A DNA stretch of 64,000 nucleotides from Anomaloglossus baeobatrachus. Its lineage: Eukaryota > Chordata > Amphibia > Anura > Aromobatidae. The notes below the pieces were generated by a model. That model did not search any database. It saw only the letters and a list, made by a program, of their open reading frames with translations, and was not told the origin of the DNA. Positions within the stretch are counted from its first letter, which is position 1; each line of letters begins with the position of its first letter. Where the stretch lies: contig NC_134357.1 in NCBI RefSeq assembly GCF_048569485.1, positions 229,145,735 to 229,209,734 on the forward strand. The letters are read 5' to 3'. Below are positions 22,714 to 32,508 of this stretch, piece after piece. A program made the translations under genes and the position numbers.

Positions 22714-23369
22714 TTATACATCTACACATACAGTTAATAAACATTGCCATTATACTTACAGGTCCCAGCAATGCGTCCTGCAGACTCTGTCTCCCGCCGC
22801 TTTTCCTTCCGATCATCGCTGCGCCCTCCCGGTAATGAGCACTGATTATGGGGCCTTCCGTGATGTCGTCATAGCATGTGACCAGTCATGTGTCTATTAT
22901 CTCATTGGATACAGACTGGTCACATGGCTAGACGTCATGCTAGGTCCTGTCAGTGCATTTCTCCGGTACGCGGTGCTTGTTTGAGCATCTCCGTGTATCG
23001 GCGAGATGCTCTGGCACATGGTCGGCTCCCCGTTCCTGCATGTCGGCGCTCTTTACAGAGTCAGCCCACATGCAGGGACTGGATGCCACAGCCAGTGAAT
23101 AACGGCACCAGGAATCAGGTGATCGGAGATCACCGTTGCTATAGTAACCCGCCTGTCAGATTACTATTGCAACAATGGCAGCGGTGACGTCAACGCTTAC
23201 AACCCACAGCCTCTGCTCACTCACTGAGTGATTAGACTGCACGGGAGCAGCAGCGTCTTCCTCCCATGCAGTGCTGTCTGATGTAGCAGAGCTGCATGGG
23301 TTGAAGGAGAAAGAAGACAGAAGACCAGGATCGTGGAGGGGTGAGAGGGAGGATTAAACATGGAGTCTC
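22714..23369. other. Spacer with a short stem-loop
   Basis: Mixed-composition DNA. CATGTGACCAGTC (22875-22887) and GACTGGTCACATG (22914-22926) form a perfect 13-bp stem with a 26-base loop. No gene or element ends are recognised. Confidence 0.4.
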
Positions 23370-24990
23370 TTAAGTGTGTCTGTGTATTTATTTCTATTAA
23401 AGTATTTTTTCTCTGTGGTGTCTTTTTTTTTAACCATTTATTGGAGATTCTTATTGGCTGGGTCAAACTTGCCTGACATTAAAAATCTCTGGCTTAATAC
23501 TAGCTAGTAAAACAAAACTAGTATTAACCCTTTATTACCCAGCAAGCCACCCGGCATCAGGGCTGCTGGAAGGATTGGATACAGCGCCAGATGATGGCGC
23601 TTCTATGAAAGCGCCATTTTCTGGGGTGGCTGCGGACTGCAATTCGCAGCAGAGGGGCCCATAAAGCTCGGGCCAACCTGTGGTGCGCATTCCAATCCCC
23701 AGCTGCCTAGTTGTACCTGGCTGGACACAAAAATGGGGCAAAGCCCATGTCGTTTGTTTTTTTTTAATTATTTCATGAAATTCATGAAATAATTAAAAAA
23801 AGGGCTTCCCTATATTTTTAGTTCCCAGCCGGGTACAAATAGGCAGCTGGGGGTTGGGGGCAGCCGTACCTGCCTGCTGTACCAGGCTAGCATACAAAAA
23901 TATGGAGAAGCCCACGTCATTTTTTTGGTGGGCAAAAAACTCTTGCATACAGTCCTGGATGGAGTATGCTGCTGTCTGCTCTCCTGCATACACTAGTGAA
24001 TGAAGTATGCTGAGCCTTGCAGTTCTGCTCCCTCTGCCTCTCCCTCCAGCATACAGTCCTGGATGGACGATGCTGAGCCTTGTAGTTTTGCTCCCCCTGT
24101 CTCTCCCTCCAGCATACAGTCCTGGATGCAGCATGCTGAGCCTTGTAGTTCTGCAGCTGTTGTCTGCTCTCCTGCATACACTAGTGAATGAAGTATGCTG
24201 AGCCTTGCAGTTCTGATCCCCCTGCCTCTCCCTCCAGCATACAGTCCTGGATGGAGGATGCTGAGCCTTGTAGTTTTGCTCCCCCTGTCTCTCCCTCCAG
24301 CATACAGTCCTGGATGGAGTATGCTGAGCCTTGTAGTTCTGCCGCTGCTGTCTGCTCACCTCCATACAGAGACAGCAGACAGCAGCTGCAGAACTACAAG
24401 GCTCAGCATACTCCATCCAGGACTGTATGCAAGAGTTTTTTGCCCCCCAAAAAATTACGTGGGCTTCGCCATATTTTAGTATGCTAGCCAGGTACAGCAG
24501 GCAGCTACGGACTGCCCCTAATCCCCAGCTGTCTATTTGTACCCGGCTGGGAACCAAAAATATAGGGAAGCCCTTTTTTTTTAATTATTTCACGAATTTC
24601 ATGAAATAATTTTTAAAAAAAATGACGCGGGCTTCGCCCAATTTTTGTGTCCAGCCAGGTACAAGTAGGCAGCTGGGGATTGGAAACCGCAACACAAGAT
24701 GCCAAAGCTTTCTGGGCACTCCTGCTGCGAATTGCAGTCTGCAGCCTCCCCAGAAAATGGCACTTTCATAGAAGCGCCATCTTCTGGCGCTGTCACCAAC
24801 TCTTCCAGCTGCCCTGGTGACGAGTGGCTCGCTGGGTAATAATGGGGTTAGGGCTCGCTGTATATTATCAACTGGCCCTAAGCCCGAAATTCATGGTGTC
24901 ACGCCAATATTAGACATGGCCACCATGAATTTCTAGTAAAGATAAAAAAAACACAACACACAGAAAAATATTTTTATTAGAAATGAAACA
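23370..24990. mobile_element. Long inverted-repeat (foldback-like) element
   Basis: Two arms of roughly 450-600 bp face each other around 24190. Matching inverse blocks include CATACAGTCCTGGATGGAGT (23948 against 24413), CCCAGCCGGGTACAAATAGG (23825 against 24535), CAATCCCCAGCTGCC (23692 against 24670), CGCCATTTTCTGG (23611 against 24762) and TATTTATTTCTATTAAAGTA (23386 against a region near 24975). Arm identity is moderate, falling outward. The AT-rich arm part has its own short palindrome (TTATTTCATGAAATTCATGAA). No transposase is seen. Confidence 0.75.
24000..24355. repeat. 63-bp tandem array in the centre of the foldback element
   Basis: Units begin AGCATACAGTCCTGGATGGA (24048, 24111, then 24237, 24300). 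They alternate with a variant containing CTCTCCTGCATACACTAGTG (about 23980 and 24169). Units can pair with the inverse copy at 24366-24440. Plus and minus open frames through the array are artefacts. Confidence 0.85.
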
Positions 24991-25369
24991 CAACACAATT
25001 AGTGACTCCATCTTTATTGAAATAAAGAACCCCCCTACGCAGTAATCCTGGGTCAAGGGTCTCGCGCCGTCCAATCCGGATCCAATATCATCTGATCGGT
25101 TTGCTGGAAGGCAAAGCGATCAGGAGATGTGTCAGGTTCAAGGGCCTGAATCACATGACAGAGCAGCTGATTGTATAAACGGATTTTATACTATCAGCTG
25201 ATGCATCAGTGCAAAAAAAACCCCAAACTACACACTTCTGTACAGACTCCTGTCCGACAGCATCAGCTGATAGTTTAGCCGGCCGGGTGGTAAAAAGCTG
25301 GACTCACTGCTCGACTTATAGTGTCAGCTGCTTCCGTCAGGTGACCGCATCAGCTGATCATCGCCAGGT
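24991..25369. other. Spacer with repeated ATCAGCTGAT motifs
   Basis: Several copies of the palindrome-like ATCAGCTGAT (near 25193, 25260 and 25346) lie in otherwise unassigned DNA that leads into the GA repeats. No gene is seen. Confidence 0.4.
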
Positions 25370-25898
25370 CTGAGAGAGAGAGAGCAGAGAGAGATGAGAG
25401 AGAGGAGAGAGAAGAGAGAGTAGAGAGAGAGAGTAGAGAGAGGAGTGAGAGGAGAGAGCTATGCTGCCTCATTCTGTGAACTGCTACGATATTAGAGGTG
25501 TGTCCCGCGGCTCACAGCTGATGTCCGGCTCCTCCCCTCAGCGCATAATTGAATTAAATTATAATTATAAATAATAATTATAACTTAAAATTATAAATAA
25601 ATTAAATTCTTTAGCAGGACAGCCAGGACTTGATGTCATGAACTAATTCTCCTTAGGCAGCTGCTCTACCCATTGAGCCACTGCCTGTAATGAAAAACCT
25701 AGGAAGATTTGGTAACCTTGACCTCTGTATTGCAGTAGAGAAACCAGAAGTAGATTATTCAGCTACAAAGATGAGAGAGACAGAGATGAGACAGAGAGAT
25801 AGAGATGAGTGAGAGAGTGAGATGAGTGAGAGAGAGAGGAGAGAGAGAGAGAGGAGAGTGGAGAGAGAGAGGAGAGAGGAGAGAGAGAGGAGAGAGCA
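25370..25898. repeat. Composite repeat unit: GA tract, unique block, AT tract, tRNA-like module, GA tract
   Basis: Order: GA tract (25370-25457), block CTGCCTCATTCTGTGAACTG (25463 on), AT-rich tract (about 25548-25610), tRNA-like module (25613-25688), block GATTTGGTAACCTTGACCTC, then a GA tract (about 25768-25895). The next unit begins directly after it, so at least two units stand in tandem with a period of about 440 bp. Confidence 0.75.
25613..25688 (-). repeat. tRNA-like module, copy 3
   Basis: Minus strand: box A GTGGCTCAATGGGTAGAGC, with a weaker box-B-like region (ATCAAGTCC). Otherwise as in copy 1. Confidence 0.55.
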
Positions 25899-26059
25899 AT
25901 GCAGCCTCATTCCATGAACAGCTACTATTTTAGAAGTGTGTCCCACGGCTCACAGCTGATGTTCGGCTCCTCCCCTCAGTGCATAATTAAATTAAATTAT
26001 AATTATATATAAATAATAATTATAATTTAAAATTATAAATAAATTACATTAAATTCTTT

Positions 26060-26135
26060 AACGTGACGGCCAGGACTTGAACTCGTGAACTAATTCTCCT
26101 GAGGCAGCAGCTCTACCCATTGAGCCACTGCCTGT
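26060..26135 (-). repeat. tRNA-like module, copy 4
   Basis: Minus strand: box A GTGGCTCAATGGGTAGAGC and box-B-like GTTCAAGTCC. It is preceded by the same unique block and AT tract as copies 2 and 3, and followed by the largest GA array of the window. Confidence 0.55.
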
Positions 26136-26214
26136 AATGAAAAGCATAGGAAGATTTGGTAATCTTGACCTCTGTACTGCAGTAGAGAAACCAGGAGTAG
26201 ATTATTCAGCTACA

Positions 26215-28451
26215 AAGATGAGAAAGAGATAGATGAGACAGAGAGTGAGATGAGTGAGAGAGAGAGGAGAGAGAAGAGAGAGAAGGGAGAAGAGAGAGAA
26301 GAGAGAGAGAAGAGAGAGAGGAGAGAGAAGACAGAAGAGAAGAGAGAAAAAAGAGAGAAGAGAAACAGAAAGAGAAGAGAGAGAGGAGAGAAAGAGAGAG
26401 AAGAGAGAGGAGAGAGAGGAGAGACAGAAGAGAGAGAGGAGAGAGAGAAGAGAGAGAGAAGTGAGAGGGGAGAGAGGAGAGAGAGAGAGGAGAGAGAAGA
26501 GGTAAAGAAAGATAAGAGAGAGAGGAGAGATAGAGGAGAGAGAGAGGAGAGAGAGAAGAGAGGAGAGAGAAGAGAGAGAGGAAAGAGAGAGAGGGGAGAG
26601 AGAAGAGAGAGAACAGAGAGAGAAGAGAGAGAAGAGAGAGAAGAGAGAGGAGAGAGCGAGGAGAGAGAGAGAAGAGAGAGAAGAGAGAAAGGAAAGAGAG
26701 AGAGAGGAGAGAGAGAAAGAGATAGAGAGAGGAGAGAGAGAGGAGAGAGGGAGAGGAGAGAGATGAGACAGAGAGAGAGATGAGTGAAATGAATGAGAGA
26801 GAGAGAAGAGAGAGAGGAGAGAGAGAAGAGAGAGAGGAGAGAGAGGAGAAAAAGAGAGAAGAGAGAGCGAGAGAAGAGAGAGAGGAGAGAGAGGAGAGAG
26901 AGAAGAGAGAGAAGAGAAGAGAGAGAGAAGAGAGAGAGGAGAGAAAACAGAGAAAAGATCGAGAGAAGAGAGAGGAGAGAGAAGAGAGAGAGAAGAGTGA
27001 GAGAAGAGAAGAGAGAGAGAAGAGAGAGAGAAGAGAGAGAGGAGAGAAAGAGGAGAGAGAGAGGAGAGAGAGGAGAGAGAAGAGAGCGAAGAGAGAGAGA
27101 GAGAGAAGAGAGAGAGAAGAGAGAGAGGAGAGAGGAGAGAGGAGAGAGAGAAGAGAGAAGAGAGAGAAGAACGAGAGCAGAGAAGAGAGAGAGAGGAGAG
27201 AGAGGAGAGAGAGAGGAGAGCTAGAGAGAATAGAGAATAGAGAGAGAGAAGAGAGATGAGAGTGAAGAGGAGAGGAGAGAGAGAGAAGAGAGAGGAGAGA
27301 GAGATAAGAGAGAGAAGAGAGAGAAGAGAGAGAGGAGAGAGAAGAGAGAGGAGAGAGAGGAGAGAGAGAGATAAGAGAGAGAAGAGAGAGAGGAGAGAGA
27401 AGAGAGAGGAGAGAGCGAGAGAGAGGAGAGACAGAAGAGAGAGAGGAGAGAGAGAAGAGAGAGAGAAGTGAGAGGAGAGGGAGAGAGGAGAGAGAGGAGA
27501 GAGAAGAGGTAAAGAAAGAGAAGAGATAGAGGAGAGAGAGAGGAGAGAGAGAAGAGAGGAGAGAGAAGAGAGAGGAAAGAGAGAGAGGGGAGAGAGAAGA
27601 GAGAGAACAGAGAGAGAAGAGAGAGAAGAGAGAGAAGAAAGAGAAGAGAGAGGAGAGCGAGGAGAGCGAGGAGAGAGAGAGAAGAGAGAGAAGAGAGAAA
27701 GGAAAGAGAGAGAGAGAGGAGAGAGAGAAAGAGATAGAGAGAGGAGAGAGAGAGGAGAGAGGGAGAGGAGAGAGAGGAGAGAGAGAAGAGAGAGGAGAAA
27801 AAGAGAGAAGAGAGAGCGAGAGAAGAGAGAGAGGAGAGAGAGAAGAGAGAGAGGAGAGAAAACAGAGAAAAGATCGAGAGAAGAGAGAGGAGAGAGAAGA
27901 GAGAGAGAAGAGTGAGAGAAGAGAAGAGAGAGAAGAGAGAGAGGAGACAAAGAGGAGAGAGAGAGGAGAGAGAGAGAAGAGAGAGAAGAGAGAGAGGAGA
28001 GAGGAGAGAGGAGAGAGAGAGAGAAGAGAGAAGAAAGAGAGAAGAGAGAGAAGAACGAGAGCAGAGAAGAGAGAGAGAGGAGAGAGAGGAGAGAGAGAGG
28101 AGAGCTAGAGAGAATAGAGAATAGAGAGAGAGAAGAGAGATGAGAGTGAAGAGGAGAGGAGAGAGAGAGAGAAGAGAGAGGAGAGAGAGATAAGAGAGAG
28201 AAGAGAGAGAAGAGAGAGAGGAGAGAGAAGAGAGAGGAGAGAGAGAAAGAGATAGAGAGAGGAGAGAGAGAGAGGAGAGAGGGAGAGGAGAGAGATGAGA
28301 CAGAGAGAGAGATGAGTGAAATGAAGAGAGAAGAGAAGAGAGAGATAAGAGAGAGAGAAGAGAGAGAGGAGAGAGAAGAGAGAGGAGAGAGCGAGAGAAG
28401 AGATAGAAGAGAGCAGAGAGAGAAGAGAGAGAGAAGAGAGAGGGAGAGAGA
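26215..28451. repeat. 2.2-kb GA macro-array with higher-order repeats
   Basis: Almost pure (GAGAGAA/GAGAGGA)n purine strand. Rare marker strings recur: AAACAGAGAAAAGATCGAGA near 26944 and 27858, GCTAGAGAGAATAGAGAATA near 27221 and 28103, and GAGGTAAAGAAAGA near 26498 and 27507. These show higher-order duplication with a step of about 0.88-1.0 kb. The many Arg/Glu and Ser/Leu open frames (up to 582 codons) are artefacts. Confidence 0.95.
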
Positions 28452-28665
28452 GACACGCAGGCACTACCTGAGTGAAGTCTCCGGTGACAGCGTGGATCAC
28501 TTCAGTTGCTGCGTGGAGCTGACACAGAGCGCTCATGTTCTATGGTGCTCCCTGTCAGCTTCATGTAGCAGAGCTGAAAGCGTCGTGTGGATTACTTCGG
28601 ACCTGGATGTCTGTTTGGGGATTAATAAAGTGGTAAAAGAGGGGGGGGTTGTCTTTTGTTCCAAA

Positions 28666-30072
28666 CTAGCTGTAGTACCTGGGCGTTGCCCAGGATAGTA
28701 ACTGTCTCTCTGTCTCTCTCCCAGTCTCTGTCTGTATTTCGCTGTCTGTCTGTCTCGCTGTCTGTCTCTTTCCTTGTCTGTCTGATTCTATCTCTCTGTC
28801 TGTATTTGCATCTGTCTATCTGTCTCAATCTCTGTATCTGTCTGTCTCTCCCTATCTCTGTGTCTGTCTCTATGTGTGTGTCTTTCTGTCTCTCTCTTTC
28901 CCCATCTGTCTCTTTCCCCATCTGTCTCTTTGCCTGTCTGTCTCTTTGCAAGTCTGTCTCTTTGTCCGTCTGTCTCTTTCCAGGGCTGTCTCTTTGCCCG
29001 TCTGTCTCTTTGTCCATCTGTCTCTTTGCCCGTCTGTCTCTTTCCAGGGCTGTCTCTTTCCAGGGCTGTATCTTTGCCTGGTTGTCTCTTTGCCCGGCTG
29101 TCTCTTTCCAGGTCTGTCTCTTTCCAAGGCTCTCTCTTTCTAGGTCTGTCTCTTTTCCCATATGTCTCTTTGCCCGTCTGTCTCTTTACAGGGCTGTCTC
29201 TTTCCAGGGCTGTCTCTTTCCAGGGCTGTCTCTCGCCAGGGCTGTCTCTTTGCCCGTCTGTCTCTTTGCCCGTCTGTCTCTTTCTTGGGCTGTCTCTTTC
29301 CAGGGCTGTCTCTTTGCCCATCTGTCTCTTTGCCCGTCTGTCTCTTTCCAGGGCTGTCTCTTTCCCCGTCTGTCTCTTTCCAGGTCTGTCTCTTTCCAGG
29401 GCTGTCTCTTTCTAGGTCTGTCTCTTTGCCCGTCTGTCTCTTTCCAGGGCTGTCTCTTTCCAGGGCTGTCTCTCTCCCGCTCTGTCTCTCTCCCGCTCTG
29501 TCTCTCTCCCGCTCTGTCTCTTTCCCGCTCTGTCTCTTACCCGGTCTGTCTCTTTTTTCCAGGTCTGTCTCTTTGCCCGTCTGTCTAATTGCCCGTCTGT
29601 CTCTTTGTCCGTCTGTCTCTTTGCCCGTCTTTCTCTTTGCCCATCTGTGTCTTTCCCCGTCTATCTCTTTCCAGATCTGTCTCTTTCCAGGTCAGTCTCT
29701 GTCTGTCTCTTTCCACATCTGTCTCTTTCTGTCTCTCTATCCGTCTCACCACCGACATCATATTACCTCACACATAAGCTTCTTATACTAATAGTTTATT
29801 TTGTTCCTATAGTAACCACTGACAGTTGCTATTTATAGCCTGCAGCTCTCAGCTCCATTCAGTTTAATGGATACAGGATTTTTGTAGAGTAACTGTAAAG
29901 CACGGGGTTACATTTTCCTGCCCAAACATAGTCTATGACGTTTCCTGAGTCACATGGAGTGTCTGTGCAAAATTTCGTGATTGTAAATGCGACGGTGCGG
30001 ATTCCTTTAGCGGGCATACATACAGTACATACACACACACATACACACATACACTCAGCTTTATATATTAGA
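28666..30072 (-). mobile_element. Non-autonomous Helitron, copy 2
   Basis: Same family as 17410-19171. On the minus strand it starts TCTAATATATAAAGCTGAGT and ends with the hairpin CCTGGGCAACGCCCAGG, a short spacer, CTAG, then T. Host flanks joined give TTCCAAATAAAGG, identical to the empty site at 6520-6532, so insertion was exactly between A and T with no duplication. The body is a TCTGTCTCTTTCCAGGGC-type array plus the conserved end block. No Rep/helicase. Confidence 0.93.
28700..29745. repeat. Pyrimidine-rich array inside Helitron 2
   Basis: Units of 15-18 bp such as CTGTCTCTTTCCAGGG and CTGTCTCTTTGCCCGT. Same theme as Helitron 1 but a different dominant unit, so the arrays expanded separately. 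Open frames on both strands are artefacts. Confidence 0.92.
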
Positions 30073-30430
30073 TAAAGGATTTTCCGTTGTGTGTGTTTAT
30101 TTACTTTCACTTACAGGTTAATCATGGAAGGTATCTCGGGGAGATGCCTGTCATGATTAACCTAACCTTATTACCCTGATTGCCACCGCACCAGGGCAAT
30201 TTGGGATGAGCCGGGTAGAGTCCCGGGACTGTCACATCCAATGGATGCGGCAATTCCGGGCGGCTCTGGCTGATAAATTTAGGGTGGTGGGCTCCCCATA
30301 ACGTGGCGCTCCCCATCCTGACAATATCAGCCTCCAGCCGTGTGGCTTTATCTTGGCTGGTATCAAAATTGGGGGGGGCCGCAGGTTTTTTTTTAATTAT
30401 TTGTTTATTTATTTTACTGCACGATATAGA

Positions 30431-30996
30431 GACAAAAGAGGAAAAGCCGCCGAGCAAGCGTCTGACGGGCACGGCTCCCAACCAGAGGACCGGGAGCGGA
30501 CTCCTGCGTTACACACCGGGAAGTCTACATAAGAAAACACAAAGTGCAGAGTAAAGGGGCATTGACCACCAGCCCGGGTGTGGGATCAGATACACCCATC
30601 TGCGGCAGCTGGCCACCATCACCTTGTCTTTACCAAAAGACTTGTGTGGTTGATTCAGCAGTGAGTAACTTTCCCGGCCTGACCGGGTGCGCCGGCCCCT
30701 GCCGTTATCATCCCTGCACAGAGACACTGGGTCCCGGGGCATCCATCCCTGCCCACGGAGGGGGTTAACATCCAGCTGCCGGCCCATCGCCCCCGGGAGT
30801 CCAACAGCAGCAGCGGTGGTGCTACATCTCACCACACACCGTGGGTGGCGTCACAGACAGTTTTCAACAACTTCCATACAAATACGTCCCCCTTTTATTC
30901 TAAGTGTCCGCGTGACCCCCGGGTCCGGTAGAGTCCCTCGAGCTATACCGCAGATCCGGATCCAAGCAGCACGGCTGCTGGCATGGGGGCGGCACA
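30431..30996 (+). mobile_element. Truncated Gypsy-type LTR (3' half)
   Basis: Matches the 3' half of LTR-2 (CGGGAGCGGACTCC, ACCGTGGGTGGCGTCACAGA, ending GGGGGCGGCACA). The 5' half is missing where it meets block R. Fossil. Confidence 0.75.
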
Positions 30997-31411
<415 letters not shown>

Positions 31412-31452
31412 GTGTGTATGGGGGATATAATATTTTGGATAGGGGCAGTGTG

Positions 31453-32508
31453 TGTTTCGCGGGCCGAGGAGGGCACAGCGCTCACCCACTGCTCGGGTCC
31501 GGCTCTGCTGCGGCCTGCTTGCTCGCTGCTCGATGGTGGCTCGAGCGGCGGGCCGGATCCCGGGGCCTCGAGCGGCGCTCCTCGCCCGTGAGTGAAAAGG
31601 GGTGGTTTGGTTTTAGGGATATTGTCCGTGACGCCACCCACGGTTGTGGTGATTTTGTGGACACCACCGCTGCTCTGGACGGGGATCCCGGGAGCGGTGA
31701 CAGGGAGCAGCTTTGTTGTTAATTCTCCCCTCCGTGGGTAGGGGGTTGGTTGTCCCGGGGCCCGGTGATGGGGTAGGAATGGATGACAGGCGGGTTGCGG
31801 GGGCTGATGAGGTGCAGGGTCGCGGGGGCAGCGCTGTGCCGCACGGCACGGTGGTACTCACTCAGCCCAATGATGAGGACACAGTTCACGGTAAAACAAG
31901 CGGCTGGATGGATGGGTCCCTCGGACAGCTGCGGTGGTTTCTGCTCCCGGTAGGTTGATGGTGACTGCCTTTCCCTGCACCTGTGTAGTGTAGACGGCTC
32001 CAATGGGTTCCCACCGGTAACCCGCTCCCCAGCTTGGATATATGCTGAAGGAGCCCCTTTTGCCTGCAGGCTCTGGCCCTGGGAACTGTAGCCTTGGCGG
32101 TGGCTGTGTTTCCCTCTAACGGTTGGACTGTTGCCTTCTGTCGGGACTTGGCTGCTGGGAAACCCAGGAGGTTCCCTTCGCTAACGGATTTGACAAATTC
32201 AACAGTGACTCCTAGCCTTGTCGGGGTCCGTAAGCCCTGCCGGATGGTGCTGGCTTCTCTTTGCTCGCCGGTCCGGTACCGCCGGGCCACCGCCCGTCCA
32301 CGGTCCTAACGGTCTGCTCCAATCGGCCTCTCCTGCTGATGGTCACCACCGTCTGCCAATCTTGCTGTACCGTCCGGGCCACACACCCGGACCAACTTTA
32401 GACAGTTGCTCCTTTACTACTTTACTTCCTCTCCTCTCAAACTCCGAAACTAAACTGCACTGTTTTCCCGCTTCCAGGACTGTGAACTCCTCGGTGGGCG
32501 GCACACCG
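31453..32508 (-). mobile_element. Gypsy-type LTR, minus orientation, 5' end missing
   Basis: Reverse-complement relative of the LTR at 34029-35216: the blocks CCGTGACGCCACCCACGG, AATTCTCCCCTCCGTGGG and CCACCGTCTGCCAATCTTGC occur in inverse order. It lacks roughly the first 170 bp of the LTR and joins directly to the last part of an opposed LTR at about 32508. It may be the displaced 3' LTR of the minus-strand copy at 35217-38220. Fossil. Confidence 0.7.

Larger units (their letters stand above)
28452..30430. repeat. Dispersed repeat block R, copy 2 (interrupted)
   Basis: Matches 6326-6870 in order (CACGCAGGCACTACCTGAGTG, TTAATAAAG, GGTATCTCGGGGAGA, ATTGCCACCGCACCAGGGCA). It is split by the Helitron at 28666-30072 and ends near 30430, where an LTR fragment begins. 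Non-coding. Confidence 0.75.

Noticed and set aside
26202-27950. 582-codon minus-strand Ser/Leu frame and related Arg/Glu frames
   Set aside because: Translation of (GA)n repeats, no domain.
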